Source of the DNA: Ulva prolifera
Taxonomy: Eukaryota; Chlorophyta; Ulvophyceae; Ulvales; Ulvaceae
DNA: 64,000 nt
Assembly: GCA_023078555.1 (NCBI GenBank)
Contig: CM041196.1
Coordinates: 6,087,658-6,151,657 of the forward strand
Direction: 5' to 3'
Under the pieces are notes generated by a model. The model did not search any database and was not told the DNA's origin. It worked only from the letters and a program-made list of their open reading frames with translations. A program made the translations under genes and the position numbers. Every line of letters begins with the position of its first letter. The first letter of the stretch is position 1. Positions 42,271-52,900 of the stretch are shown one piece after another.

Positions 42271-43218
42271 TTCAAGACAACGAAGGAGTAAACCACCTGG
42301 ACATGCCGTCAGCCGACCGCATGTACTCACCGCGCCTCCCATGCTACGCGAGGCGGTCACTCACGGCTTGTCAGCGTTTGACCAAAAGACGTGCCACGCT
42401 GGTTGTTTTCTGCAAGCCCAACAACGTTTTGTTTCAACAGGCGACCACACTTCTCGAGCTTTCACGGCTTGTCGTCACAGCTTTCAGCACATGTCGTCAC
42501 AGCTTTCAGCACATTACCACCAGTGATGGCTGCCAGCTTGCATGATGTCACTTCGACGAGCTGACGATACATAGACTGAAATTTCATAGCTTCATGGCAG
42601 GTGTTGCTTCTGATTTGTCCCGGGATTTCATCTGGCAGTGATCGTGATGGTGACTCTGAAGTTGCGACAGTCATCAGAGCAGCAGGCATTTCTCGGCAGA
42701 TGAACTTGAACACATGGGGATGTTATGGACATACAGGCATCAGGAGCAGCTGTGAGCATGCACCTCTGTGACCAATCCCTCCCAGCTGCCCGAGGACGCA
42801 AACAGCTTCACCCAAGCAAACAGCTTCACCCAAGCAGCTTCATGCTGTGCGCAGGCACATGGTTTCACAGACTCATGAAGCCTGCAAACATCGCAACGAG
42901 CCTGGCCTGCAGTGTATGGACGGGCTAGCTGGGTAGTGTTGTTGCGCGCAGACCCTGCTGCAGTGCGGGTGCGCATGAGCATGGATGGGCCCGCCCTGCA
43001 TTGCTGACACTCCTGCCACTGTCACCGCCGGGGTACCTGTCTGGGAGCACAGTTTATTTGTGTTCTCAGTCTGGCAGTGTGCAATCAAACGGAGCAGACT
43101 CAGTGTACAATAAGAGTGAAGCAGAAGATGGTCAGCAAGTCCGCATCCACTTGACAAACACACTTTGAAGCACTGTGATCATGCAAGCAGGGAACAGCAA
43201 GCAACTCCCCTCACCCCA

Positions 43219-43246
<28 letters not shown>
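43219..43246 (+). repeat. Poly-C tract (28 nt)
   Basis: An uninterrupted C run. Exact length may be uncertain. Confidence 0.9.
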
Positions 43247-43249
<3 letters not shown>

Positions 43250-43852
43250 TCCATATCGGGACTACCGTGGGCCAGCAGCCCCGGGCCCAGCCCACTGGTA
43301 GCACTCAAGTAAATGTGCACTTCCATGGAGATCGGTGGGGACATGCGCGACTTCAGTTTCATGTGCACTTGAAGCCACGTGGTGCCGTGTTCAGTGCCAC
43401 CCCCTAGCGAGGCCCGTGTTGAGGTAACGCTATAGGGGTCATGGAAGTGATCCGCCAAGTGCTTTTGCAGGGATGTGTTGACAGCTGTGTGGCACCAATG
43501 ATGCCTGCATGCCGGCCTGTCTCGCGGCCGGTATGTTTGGGCCATGGCAGGGGAGCGGCCGGCGGCGGCACTGCTATACACAATCGCCTTGGCGGCTACG
43601 CAGCAGCTCGATCGGCATCTGTTACAAGGACGAAGATGGGGCGCCAGGCTCTGTGTGTGTTTGGTCGACATGGTTCACTGTTGTGGTACGATCAAGCAAT
43701 CCGAGGTGCCAGTGAAGGCCCGTTTGCAAAACTCTGTACAACGCACATGTGGTCATGGTGACTTGAAAATCTGGTTGGCCCTACATCTGAGGACACATCA
43801 GCAGTGCTGATGATAATGGACTACACTGTGTTACAAGGACAAAGCAAGCAAG

Positions 43853-43925
43853 GCAGGTAGCACCGCGCAACCGGGGGAAGGCAGGTAGCACTGCGCAACC
43901 GGGGGAAGGCAGGTAGCACTGCGCA
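43853..43925. repeat. 28-bp tandem repeat, 2.6 units
   Basis: Units start GCAGGTAGCACTGCGCAACC and end GGGGGAAG: 43853-43880, 43881-43908, and a partial unit at 43909-43925. It lies 70 bp outside the hAT-like element. Confidence 0.9.
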
Positions 43926-44420
43926 CTGCCTTCCTCCGGTTGCAGGCGCACCGGGGGGACGGACGGAAGGGGACGGACGGAACTGTACGGAACTGTACCA
44001 GTGCTCTACAAACCGCCGGTTTTCCCGCTGAAATAGACGTTTTTCCTGAAAATGCCGCCAAGATTTTGAAAAGTCGACGGTTTACGCCGCTGAAACTGGG
44101 CTGTTACAGCAAATGCCAGCGGGCGCAGCCCGCTGTGTCTCCGGCGTCTGAGCGGTCTTGCCCGCTGAAATGTGCGACGTGCGAGCGCAGCGGGCGGGAT
44201 GTGTTCACATTGATAATGCTGCGAGCACACGAGCGAGCGAAGCGAGCGATCTTGACGAGCAGCTGCACCTAGGTGCACAGTGTCCTCAGGTGCACTTTCC
44301 GAGACGTCACTGGATGCTTTGCTCCGTAGCCGCAACACGCTGGCTCTGTATCGCTACATAATGTTGCGAAGCACAGCTCAAAGTGCCAATAGACGCTGTG
44401 TGTGCCTGTCGCTTTGAGAT

Positions 44421-44573
44421 ATGCTTAGTCGGTTCGGTTTCAAGGGGTCAGCCCCCAGAAAGCGCGCTCGTGATGAGGTTGCTAGCACGTCCGGCACGAA
44501 CCAGGCTGCGAGAAGTCAGCTAGGCGGTGATCATACGACCGCTGATGTTATCGACGCATGTGACCACCCTTGA
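44421..44573 (+). CDS. Short basic ORF inside the hAT-like element (unknown)
   Basis: An ATG frame of 50 codons begins MLSRFGFKGSAPRKRARDEV, with a nuclear-localisation-like basic cluster, and stops at TGA. The next frame (44527-44910) overlaps in a different phase and continues as plausible coding sequence, so the two may be parts of one protein joined by splicing or broken by a frameshift. No family recognised. Confidence 0.35.
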   Translation: MLSRFGFKGSAPRKRARDEVASTSGTNQAARSQLGGDHTTADVIDACDHP

Positions 44574-44910
44574 CTCTCAAATACGTGTGAAACAAGCTAT
44601 CACATTCGAAGACTTTCGCGAGCAGCATTTTGATCCCAACAGGCCCATAGATGATAAGAAGGGTGCACTCACCATGATAGACATGTATGCGAAATTTGTG
44701 AAAGATTCAAATTGTGGCCTCCTCGTCCGTAAGCTTGCTGAGGCAGTAGCCATGCAGCCTGATGAGGCGTGGGACGCTGTTTTGTCTGATGTGCTTCCGG
44801 GTACTGAAGGTGGTGAGGAGGTAGGTTATAGTGACAATGATGATGAGCAGGACATTGAGCGTGATGAGTTAGAGCGCGTGCTGACCTCTGGTATGCAAGA
44901 GGGCGACTGA
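44527..44910 (+). CDS. Acidic-tailed ORF inside the hAT-like element (unknown)
   Basis: About 110 codons with protein-like composition, including ITFEDFREQHFDPNRP, a helical block (MIDMYAKFVKDSNC, LAEAVAMQPDEAWDAVL) and an acidic tail rich in Asp/Glu ending GMQEGD before TGA. Its apparent start (GTG) is not credible as an initiator; it probably continues from the 44421 frame. I do not recognise the family. It could be a fragment of a transposase or an accessory protein carried by the transposon. Confidence 0.4.
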   Translation: MIIRPLMLSTHVTTLDSQIRVKQAITFEDFREQHFDPNRPIDDKKGALTMIDMYAKFVKDSNCGLLVRKLAEAVAMQPDEAWDAVLSDVLPGTEGGEEVGYSDNDDEQDIERDELERVLTSGMQEGD

Positions 44911-45186
44911 ATGTGTATGTTGCTGTTGTTGCCCACACAAACAGGCCTTGGAGGTAAATGTATGTGAATGCAAAGGATTTTCCTCACTACCATACTTCAG
45001 CAGACAAATATGATTGCGAGCGCAGCGAGCCCGAAATGTTTTTGGCATCCCTCCAGAAAAAAACAATTACGGCGGGATAGCCCTCCGAAATTTCAGCATA
45101 CCAGCGGTGCTTGCCCTCTGAAACATGGAAAAACTCAGCGGGAATCCCTCCATAAAATACGGGGGTTGTAGAGCACTGAACTGTAC

Positions 45187-46811
45187 TGTGCGGTTCCCCC
45201 CCACACTACGCAACAAGCCACACGCAGCACACACAACACAACCAACACAACACACCCACAAGCACACAAAAGCATCCCACCCAACGCCCACAGACACACC
45301 CACACGCTCATCCCCACCCGCACCCCGCCCTGGAGTACATTGTGTGGCTGTGCCTGCGGTACCGCCTCTCTCCGACTGTGGCCTTGGGACACAAGCTTGG
45401 TCACTTGGAGCATGGCGGGCGTGTAATGGGAGCTGTCCTCGTCAACAACGCAGACCACCGCGTCGCATCATGAGTTTGGATCGCCTGCCTCGTGAGGCCT
45501 CGTGGAGATCGAAAGCCAATCCGCCATGGCTGCGTTCATCGATGTTCCAGCGGCGCACTTACAGCTACGTCAGTTTGTGTATTAAGTAATACGTAGGGCG
45601 AACGGTGTGTGCGGCTACTGACAGTTCATGACCGTGGGCTGGCCATCGCCGAAACGTGCAAGACGTCGACATGGCATGTTGCAAACATGCACGTGGAAGC
45701 GTATAAGTATCATGCACTGAATCGCAGCATCGATCAAGCGTATCCGCGCTGACCATGCATGCGGATTGACAGAAGCGACATAGCTGTTTGTGCGCACGGT
45801 CTCGCTGGACCGTCTAGCGAGTTGCACAGCTGGCGCATGCATACCTCGCGAGGCCTCGGAGATAAATGGGACGACTGCCATGCCAGACACGCGCGCGCGT
45901 ATACGTAAATATGCATGCATGAGCCGACGTCGAGTGACCGGCGCGCAGCATCAGTCATGCGCCTGCTTGAACCACGGCCTCTCGCGAGCGCCGACGCATC
46001 ATTAACACATCAACTGTGCTACAAACTCGATGCAACTGCGCCAGCAGTTGTTGCAGATGGCGCTGTGGCCCCATAGCGCAAAGGCGTCATGTCAGCTTGG
46101 AATTCAAGTTGTGAGCACACACCGCGCGTAAGTCCTGTTTAATAACACCCGCCATGCATGTCGTCGAACTCCAGCCGGCTGCCTGACTTCGCGGCCTGGC
46201 GCGCCATGGCGAGGGTTGCCCGCCACGTGGACTGCAGCGCTCTGGGAAGCCATCCCAACTTCGGAGGAGCGAAAGCACCCGCACAGCTCCTTCGGGATCC
46301 TCGCTAGAGAAAACAGAGAACATAGCATATGCTATATACACTGGTTAGACCTTTGGCACGCACTCCTATAGGTGTCAGTTTGTGCAAGACTCTTTGCATT
46401 CCGAGTCGACAAGTGCGCTGGTCAAGTGCGCTAGCGCTTGTCGGTGCATACGTAAGGGATTGCGATGCAACGAAGGATTCGCGGAATGAAAGTTGCGACA
46501 GTCCACACCATGATACGCCAATGATCAATACGTAGTTGTGCCGGAGGCTTGTGTAGTGTGATCAGCATTCTGGCTGTGAACGCTTTCCAACAGGGCTGAT
46601 GCAATGGAGGACATGCCCGGCCTGCGCATGCATGCACACTCCATCACCCTCGGCGGGCGAGAAGTGGACACAGGAGCGCGATAAGCATGTACAATCGCGC
46701 GTAGCAGCCATATATCACGGCCGTGCAGTTGATCTAGTACATTGCCACTTGCTGATTTCATTGGTCAACGCCTTACACCTCTTCGAATCCAGGCTGACCC
46801 AAGCAGTAACT
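45187..46811. other. Intergenic upstream of the dehydratase gene
   Basis: No gene recognised. It contains CACA-rich sequence at 45225-45310 and many TGCATG motifs. It presumably includes the promoter of the gene starting at 46812, but no clear TATA element stands out. Confidence 0.45.
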
Positions 46812-48742
46812 ATGGCCACCAACGACTCAACCGATGCACCAGAGACCCGTGGAGCCAACCATGGGCTTGCACGTGTTCTGACGAACGGCGAGTTCGTGTA
46901 TGAGGATAAGTTCGTGCCGAAGAGTATCCTCCTGACCGGCGGAGCTGGCTTCATCGGAAGTCATGTAGCGATTCTTCTGGCGAAGCAGTACCCCGACTAC
47001 AAAGTATGCTTCAAACTCTGTTTATCGATTTATTGGCCGCGCTGGTGAATCAGTGGCTGTCTTGTCCGATCAGTAGTTTTGAGTTCGGTCCAACTATAAT
47101 TCTGGCATGGCATACGTTGACTCAGACCAGTACTACAAAGATACCGGTGAATAGCATCTTGAGTTGGAAAAGGTTATAATCGCACCTGACGAGTGTCCCC
47201 GTTCTGACATCTTTCACGCTGTCTCGCTTTTCAACGTCAGGAAAGTTGCACCCCCCGCCTGTGTGTCCAGTGATGATCTCAGTCAATCGAACCGTCTTTT
47301 ATTGCTTCTGCAAGTGATCTCGTCCAGTGGCGGATGCTGCAACATCGCATGTCACGCCTGATCTCGTCAGGCGTGAGAGTGGTCTTGTGACTTCGTATGT
47401 CTAGCTTGCTAGCGATCTACAACTTGATAGAGGACACAGAACATGTCAATGTACATCGTACTGTACCTGAAGCCGCAGGGGAGGAAGTGTTGACAAGCGT
47501 ACTGCTCGTGCAGGTCGTCGTGCTGGACAAGCTGGACTACTGTGCGACGCTTAACAATCTCAAAGAGATTACCAGCCTCCCGAACTTCAAGTTCGTGCGA
47601 GGATGCATCCAATCTTTTGATCTGGTCGCTCACGTCCTTGAGACCGAGAATGTGGACACAGTCATGCACTTCGCTGCACAGGTGCCCGCCTCTATTCGTT
47701 GGCCTTTGGATACCCTGCGCCGAAGACTGAAGTGCAGTTGTTGTCTCCCCTTGTTCAGATGTTCTCAACTAGGTTGTGGCGCATTCTGTTCCTAAAGCGG
47801 CCATATTCGGTGCTATTTACGTCTGCGCTGTGATGCAGACTCATGTCGACAACTCATTCGGCAACTCCCTCGAATTTACCATGAACAACACTTACGGTAC
47901 ACACGTTCTTCTCGAAGCCGCTCGTAAACACGGCAAGATTCGCCGATTCATCAACGTGTCAACTGACGAGGTGTACGGAGAGTCGTCCCTGGGCAAGGAG
48001 AAGGGGTGTGACGAGACATCAACGCTGGAGCCCACCAACCCGTATTCCGCTGCCAAGGCCGGTGCCGAAATGATGGTTCGATCGTACATGACCTCATACA
48101 AGCTGCCTTGCATCATCACCCGTGGTAACAACGTGTACGGACCTCATCAGTTCCCAGAGAAGCTGATCCCAAAGATGACACTTCTGGCGTCCCGTGGTCA
48201 GGCCCTGCCTGTTCATGGCAATGGCCAGGCGGTCCGATCGTACCTGCATGTGCGGGATGTTGCTCGCGCATTCGACACCGTTCTGCACAAGGGTGTTATT
48301 GGGGAGGTGTACAACATTGGCACACAAAAGGAGCGGTCCGTGGTTGATGTGGTGTCTGCCATTGCTGATTACATGAAGGTCGACATGGGCAAGATCCAAC
48401 ATGTAGAGGACCGCGCCTTCAATGACCAGAGGTATGACTGTTTCATAGCTTTGTTTGGAAATGCCTGTGTTGTGATGTGTGCACTGCTTCTTGTTCAACA
48501 TGTTGTGTTCCCTTGCAGCTAGTTTTTGATGTGGTCGCTGATGTACACACAATTGCAGGTACTACATTTGCGACAAGAAACTGCTAGCTCTGGGATGGAA
48601 GGAGGAGGAGACCTGGGAGAAGGGTCTGGTCGAGACCATCGAGTGGTATCTCAAGAATGGTACCAGTGAGTACTGGGAGAACGGAAACATGGATGCAGCA
48701 CTGGTTCCACACCCTACTCTTGCAGCAAGTGTGCAGAAGTAG
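46812..48742 (+). CDS. UDP-glucose 4,6-dehydratase (rhamnose synthase N-domain type); 4 exons
   Basis: Exons 46812-47003, 47514-47681, 47839-48431 and 48559-48742 join in phase to give 378 residues; donors are GTATGC, GTGCCC and GTATGA and each acceptor is a CAG. The enzyme (extended SDR family) converts UDP-glucose to UDP-4-keto-6-deoxyglucose, the first step to UDP-rhamnose, in the cytosol. Visible are the NAD-binding GGAGFIG (43-49), the active-site STDEVYG (161-167) and YSAAK (Tyr189, Lys193), plus HFAAQTHVDNSFGN across the exon 2/3 junction, RGNNVYGP and FNDQRY. It ends shortly after the dehydratase domain, so it lacks the epimerase/reductase half of plant RHM; that activity must be a separate gene. 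dTDP-glucose 4,6-dehydratase is the alternative, but the sequence is closest to eukaryotic RHM. Its codon use is less GC-biased than that of the decarboxylase. Confidence 0.93.
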
Positions 48743-49916
48743 ATATATCAGTGGTTACTGTATCTCTGACGCAGCCCCAGTATGCTTACATCAGTGTCCA
48801 GTTCCTACAGGGCTCTTATTCGAGCGGTTGTGTCAGTCACCGTATGGCTGAAATCAGTCTGCTGCGACAATCTCTCTTGACTTCAGGAGCAGTCGACGGT
48901 TATCTGCCCTTCCAGAATTTAATTTTTGGCCCAATCAATAATGACCCTAGCTGTTGCTGGGCATTGGGATGAAGGCAAGGCTACTTCAGACACAATGCCT
49001 TACTGAGTGGGAAGAGCTGCACGTAATGAGAAAAGTCGCTTGTCTGACACTGTGATCTGGTTCATGATTCGGGACTGATCAAGGTAGCAGTCTCCTTTAG
49101 GCCGAGATAAGTTTGTAAACAACGGCACGTTGCCACCATTCACTACCTCGGCTATATCTCCTCAACATATACGTTCTTCTTCTTCCTTATTCATGTCTAA
49201 TATTGTGCAGCAGTAGCATGTTGCTCGAGTAGAGGTGGCCACCACCCAGGTGCTGAGAATTAGGGACAGAATATTCAGTGTGATCCCTACACCCTGCAGT
49301 CTCACCTCAATTGTGTTAGAACGTTCCAACGTTCCACCAGCACACACACTGCTTCTGCATGTGTTGTGTACTCAAAGGGCCAGAATCACGGATGGTGTGA
49401 AAGGCTGTGATGTACCCGATTTTTGTTGCGCGCAGATTGTACCTGTGTACAAGACTGAGGGCTTTGTCCACAATGGCATGGGTGAGAGACTCTCAAAATT
49501 GTCACCGACTGGACATGTAAAATTTCACAGCAGATGAAACTTATCACTCTTACATTTGGTGCTGCAAGCAGTCAGCTTACTGCAGAAGGGATGTGTAAGG
49601 CCACTGCTGCCCGCTTAGTGACACATTGCCGCGGGACTGTTGCATGGGTCCTCCCCAATTGAATGGCACAACCGCGCAGTCTGACAGTCGCGGTTGAACT
49701 CATGAACATCACACAGCTCGTGTCATGATGATGCCATGAAAAGCTGATGCTTCCATGGCAGTCCAACTCGATATCCCTGTTACATGTTCACCAAGGTTTC
49801 GACGGCCGCGGCCCGGTGGCGGAATTCCGTGCACTGTTGACACCGCTGCACTTCTTAGAAACTCGTGACGTACAAGTTACCGCATGGTGATCGGAGGACT
49901 TGGGCCAATGTCGCAG
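48743..49916. other. Intergenic; one possible short exon
   Basis: No gene recognised. A 46-nt stretch at 49436-49481 lies between a GCGCGCAG acceptor and a good donor GTGAGA, and reads IVPVYKTEGFVHNGM. It could be an exon but does not join in phase to the next candidate at 49917. Confidence 0.35.
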
Positions 49917-52900
49917 GAAGCCTTGTCGCTGCTGTGCGCTGATCAAGGCATCGCCAGTGCAAATTGTCTTCGCATCGACAGGTGAACCCACTATACTTGG
50001 AAAAGGGCGTGCTTTGTCAGAGATAGTCTGCAAGTCTCTCATGTATATGCCTCAGGTATATCGCAGGTCCTTCCGGGTGCGACACATCTCCATGGACTGC
50101 AAATGGTGTTTACGTTTGCCTTTGCGGCTTTGCATGCTTATTGGTTAATTCAAAGCAGCCCATATTATGGTCATGTGGGTAAAAGCAACCAACGACAGTG
50201 GTGTGCACGGGGCTTCCAGTGCCGCTGTTGTGGAATAGACATCCCATATGCTGCAAGCATGCTGCAAGATCACCGCCATGTACCCGCCAGTACCCGAAAC
50301 ACTGCCGGCAGAACTTACAGGAAGGCACCAAATTGACGGTGTAGATGCTCTCCCTCTTTGCGCAGCCAGGAATAGGCACCAATCACGTCCGAGTCACTTT
50401 CCGATACCTGGTGACATGACAGCACAAGAAACATCAGACAATGTGATTGCTTCTGTACCGCAGCAACCAGACGCTGTGATTGAGAAGGGAGACTGCAGAA
50501 GTATCCACTTTGGCACACAGCACCAATGCGAGGCCAGGCACCAGTGTGGTGATGATGGTGCTTCGGAGTCCGAGAGCGTTCCACGCCCTCAAGGGGCAGG
50601 ACTGCGTGGTGTTTCCATGGCCGGCGCCGTGGCAGCACAAATCTGGCGCGACGAGCCTCAGCAAGTTGAGCTTGGCCTGTTTAGAAGGCAGCGGAGGAGG
50701 ACTGGATCTGATGCTGGATCTGTTTGGAGTGTGCACCAAAATGGCCATGCATACCAAACACATAGCCGCTGCCGTGGGCAGCGTGTCCTTGGTTGCTCTG
50801 TAGTGCTGGAGATGGATACATGTTCCTACCGTTGTGTTACCACGCACATTGCAGGACCTCAGCGTCCTGTAGGTAGCGGCATGAGGCACTCGGGCACAGC
50901 TGTGTACGACATGCTCAGCAAGCATTGTCCTGATGATCGACATGCACAAGCACCTGAGATCCCCAGCTACCTTATGCAGTACTCTGACTTCTCCCCTACA
51001 GATACATTGCAAGCTTCGTACAAGACGTTCTGGCACACCACGGCAGCAGCATTGCCATGCTCCTTTGTTGCCACTACACAGCCTCGACGTTGCAATCATT
51101 GCTGCCTGCTTGGCCCATGCAGCAGAGCTGATCAGCCCGCCACATACACGCCACCAAATTGAAGTCACCACCGCCTGTGTGTGATCACTGCAGGCCGAAG
51201 GAGCAGCTGCAAGCCCCGGAGGCCGCCGCCGCGCTCCTACTTCCGGCTAACACAAGCTCCGGCCCCATCGGCTCTCTTACTGAACCTCCTCTGGATGGCC
51301 GTATCCATCGCGACCGCCCCGGTCTACATCTGCGCAACCATATTTGTACTGTGCACCGCGGCGCACGCGCCGGCGCTTGCGCGAAAGATTTCCAGCATTT
51401 TCCGCGCGAGAGCGCCGGAGCTCTCCAGAAGCCTCTCCGCAGCACACAGCATCGCATCCACGCGCACCACAGTCTCGCGCATGTCCAGTGTCGCGGGGTG
51501 GATGAGCGGCGCCGCGGCCGGGGGGGCGCTCGCGCGGGACCCCAGCGGCCGGCGCAGCCGCTACAGCAGAGTCCATGGGGAGCGGCTGCGGCAGGCGTCG
51601 GCGGTGACACTGCCGGCCGGGCTGCCGCTGGAGCAGCCGCCGCGCATCTGGGGCTTCCCGCACCTGGACACCGACTCCACTGCGACCCTGATCAAGCGGG
51701 CAGTGCTGTGGGAGGCGGCGTGTGCTGCCTGCACTGCCGCCTCGCTCGTGGTGTCAACGATAGGTGCGCACCTGCTGCCACTGACGCATCTAGGTGGTCG
51801 CACCTATGAGGATACTGGCTCATACACACGAACGTGTATATGCTGTGTGAGCTGCACGTGTGTAGCAAGCCACAGGCAGGAAGTGGAAAAACACCGCAGC
51901 GCTGTTTCGCATCGATGTTTCTCGTGGCTACGCCCTGGAAACTCCCCAGGTATGTGATGGCCCCCGTGTGGCAACCCAGCGACATGACCACAACACCTCT
52001 GGACTGCCACCAATTTTGGGTCCTCTGCCGTTGACACAACTCGCAATGCCACACCAGGCTGGCCGGCTTGCAGGGGTGCTGCTGCGAGTGGTGCTCAGCC
52101 CCGCGGAGGTCGCCGCCCGGCATGCATGGGAGCAATTCGGCCTCAGCGCGCTGGCGGTGCAGTTCTCGCCGCGCCCTCCCCGATCGACTCCACCCGAGCT
52201 CCCCCCACTCGATGGCGACACTGCAGGGGATAGTGTCCTGCCGGGGCATCCCCAAGGGCGTGCGCATGCAGCGCCTCAGGCATCGAACAAGGGGCCAAGT
52301 GTTCAACCAGGTGCCTGCGCCCTGGTGCCCTGTGTGAAACACCTGCCCTTGCTCCCATCTCCTTCACATCACATGCACCTGCCCCTGGTCTCGCGGTCGT
52401 GATGCCGATGCGTGTTCCGTCTCAAGGGGTTCTTTGGTCATACCTGTCACACTGCGCTTTTGCTCAAATGTGTATGCTGTTGTCGCCTGGGGGCATGTAC
52501 CGCTTCGTTCCATCAGAGAGCTCTCCATGTTTTCTGACGCCCAGCTTCGACATTGGGTCCGTTGCCGTGCTGCAGGCGCCCTGTGTTACGTTGTGCGTGC
52601 ATACGTGCCTCCCATTTCGCCAGTGTTGTTGCAACGCAGCTGTGCAGACTCGGGCGCTTGCAGAGGGCTTTCGCGGCCCGCAACGCGCGTACCGCAACTT
52701 GCTCCTCATGCTGCATCCGGACGTTTCACTGCTCATCTACGCCTACTTCTTTCTGCTCCTCTACGTCTCCGCGGCCGCCCTCACCGTCATCCTCGTGCCG
52801 CGGCCGCCGCCGGGGCCGCCTGTCGTGACCCCCGCGCTCGCCCCCCACCCCCGCACCCTCCTCACCGGCGCCTCCGCGCGCAATACATGGACGGGGCTCG

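Larger units (their letters stand above)
40618..43852. other. No convincing gene
   Basis: Short frames on both strands without recognisable domains. A C28 homopolymer lies at 43219-43246. A diverged copy of the 61-bp repeat is at 42215-42270 (TAAGTAAATCTAG ... GATATTGACAA). Confidence 0.5.
43999..45178 (+). mobile_element. hAT-like DNA transposon, 1.18 kb, with exact 8-bp target duplication
   Basis: The ends are inverted: CAGTGCTCTACAA at the left and TTGTAGAGCACTG at the right. The 8 bp AACTGTAC immediately flanks both sides (43991-43998 and 45179-45186), as expected for hAT insertion. Subterminal motifs of the type CCGCTGAAA recur three times near the left end and in inverted form near the right. 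The internal frames (44421-44573 and 44527-44910) do not show a clear transposase, so it is probably non-autonomous or degenerate. AACTGTAC also occurs once more just outside the left copy (43981-43988). Confidence 0.85.

Noticed and set aside
43981-43998. Tandem AACTGTACGG/AACTGTAC as the sole explanation of the hAT flank match
   Set aside because: A local repeat could mimic a target duplication on the left, but the same 8 bp also directly abuts the right inverted end, so a true duplication is the better reading.
45125-45589. 154-codon Thr/His/Pro-rich frame
   Set aside because: It starts inside the hAT-like terminal region and crosses its end and CACA simple sequence; no domain.
50434-51171. 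245-codon reverse-strand frame
   Set aside because: It overlaps forward exons that join in consistent phase; composition is antisense-like and it has no domain.
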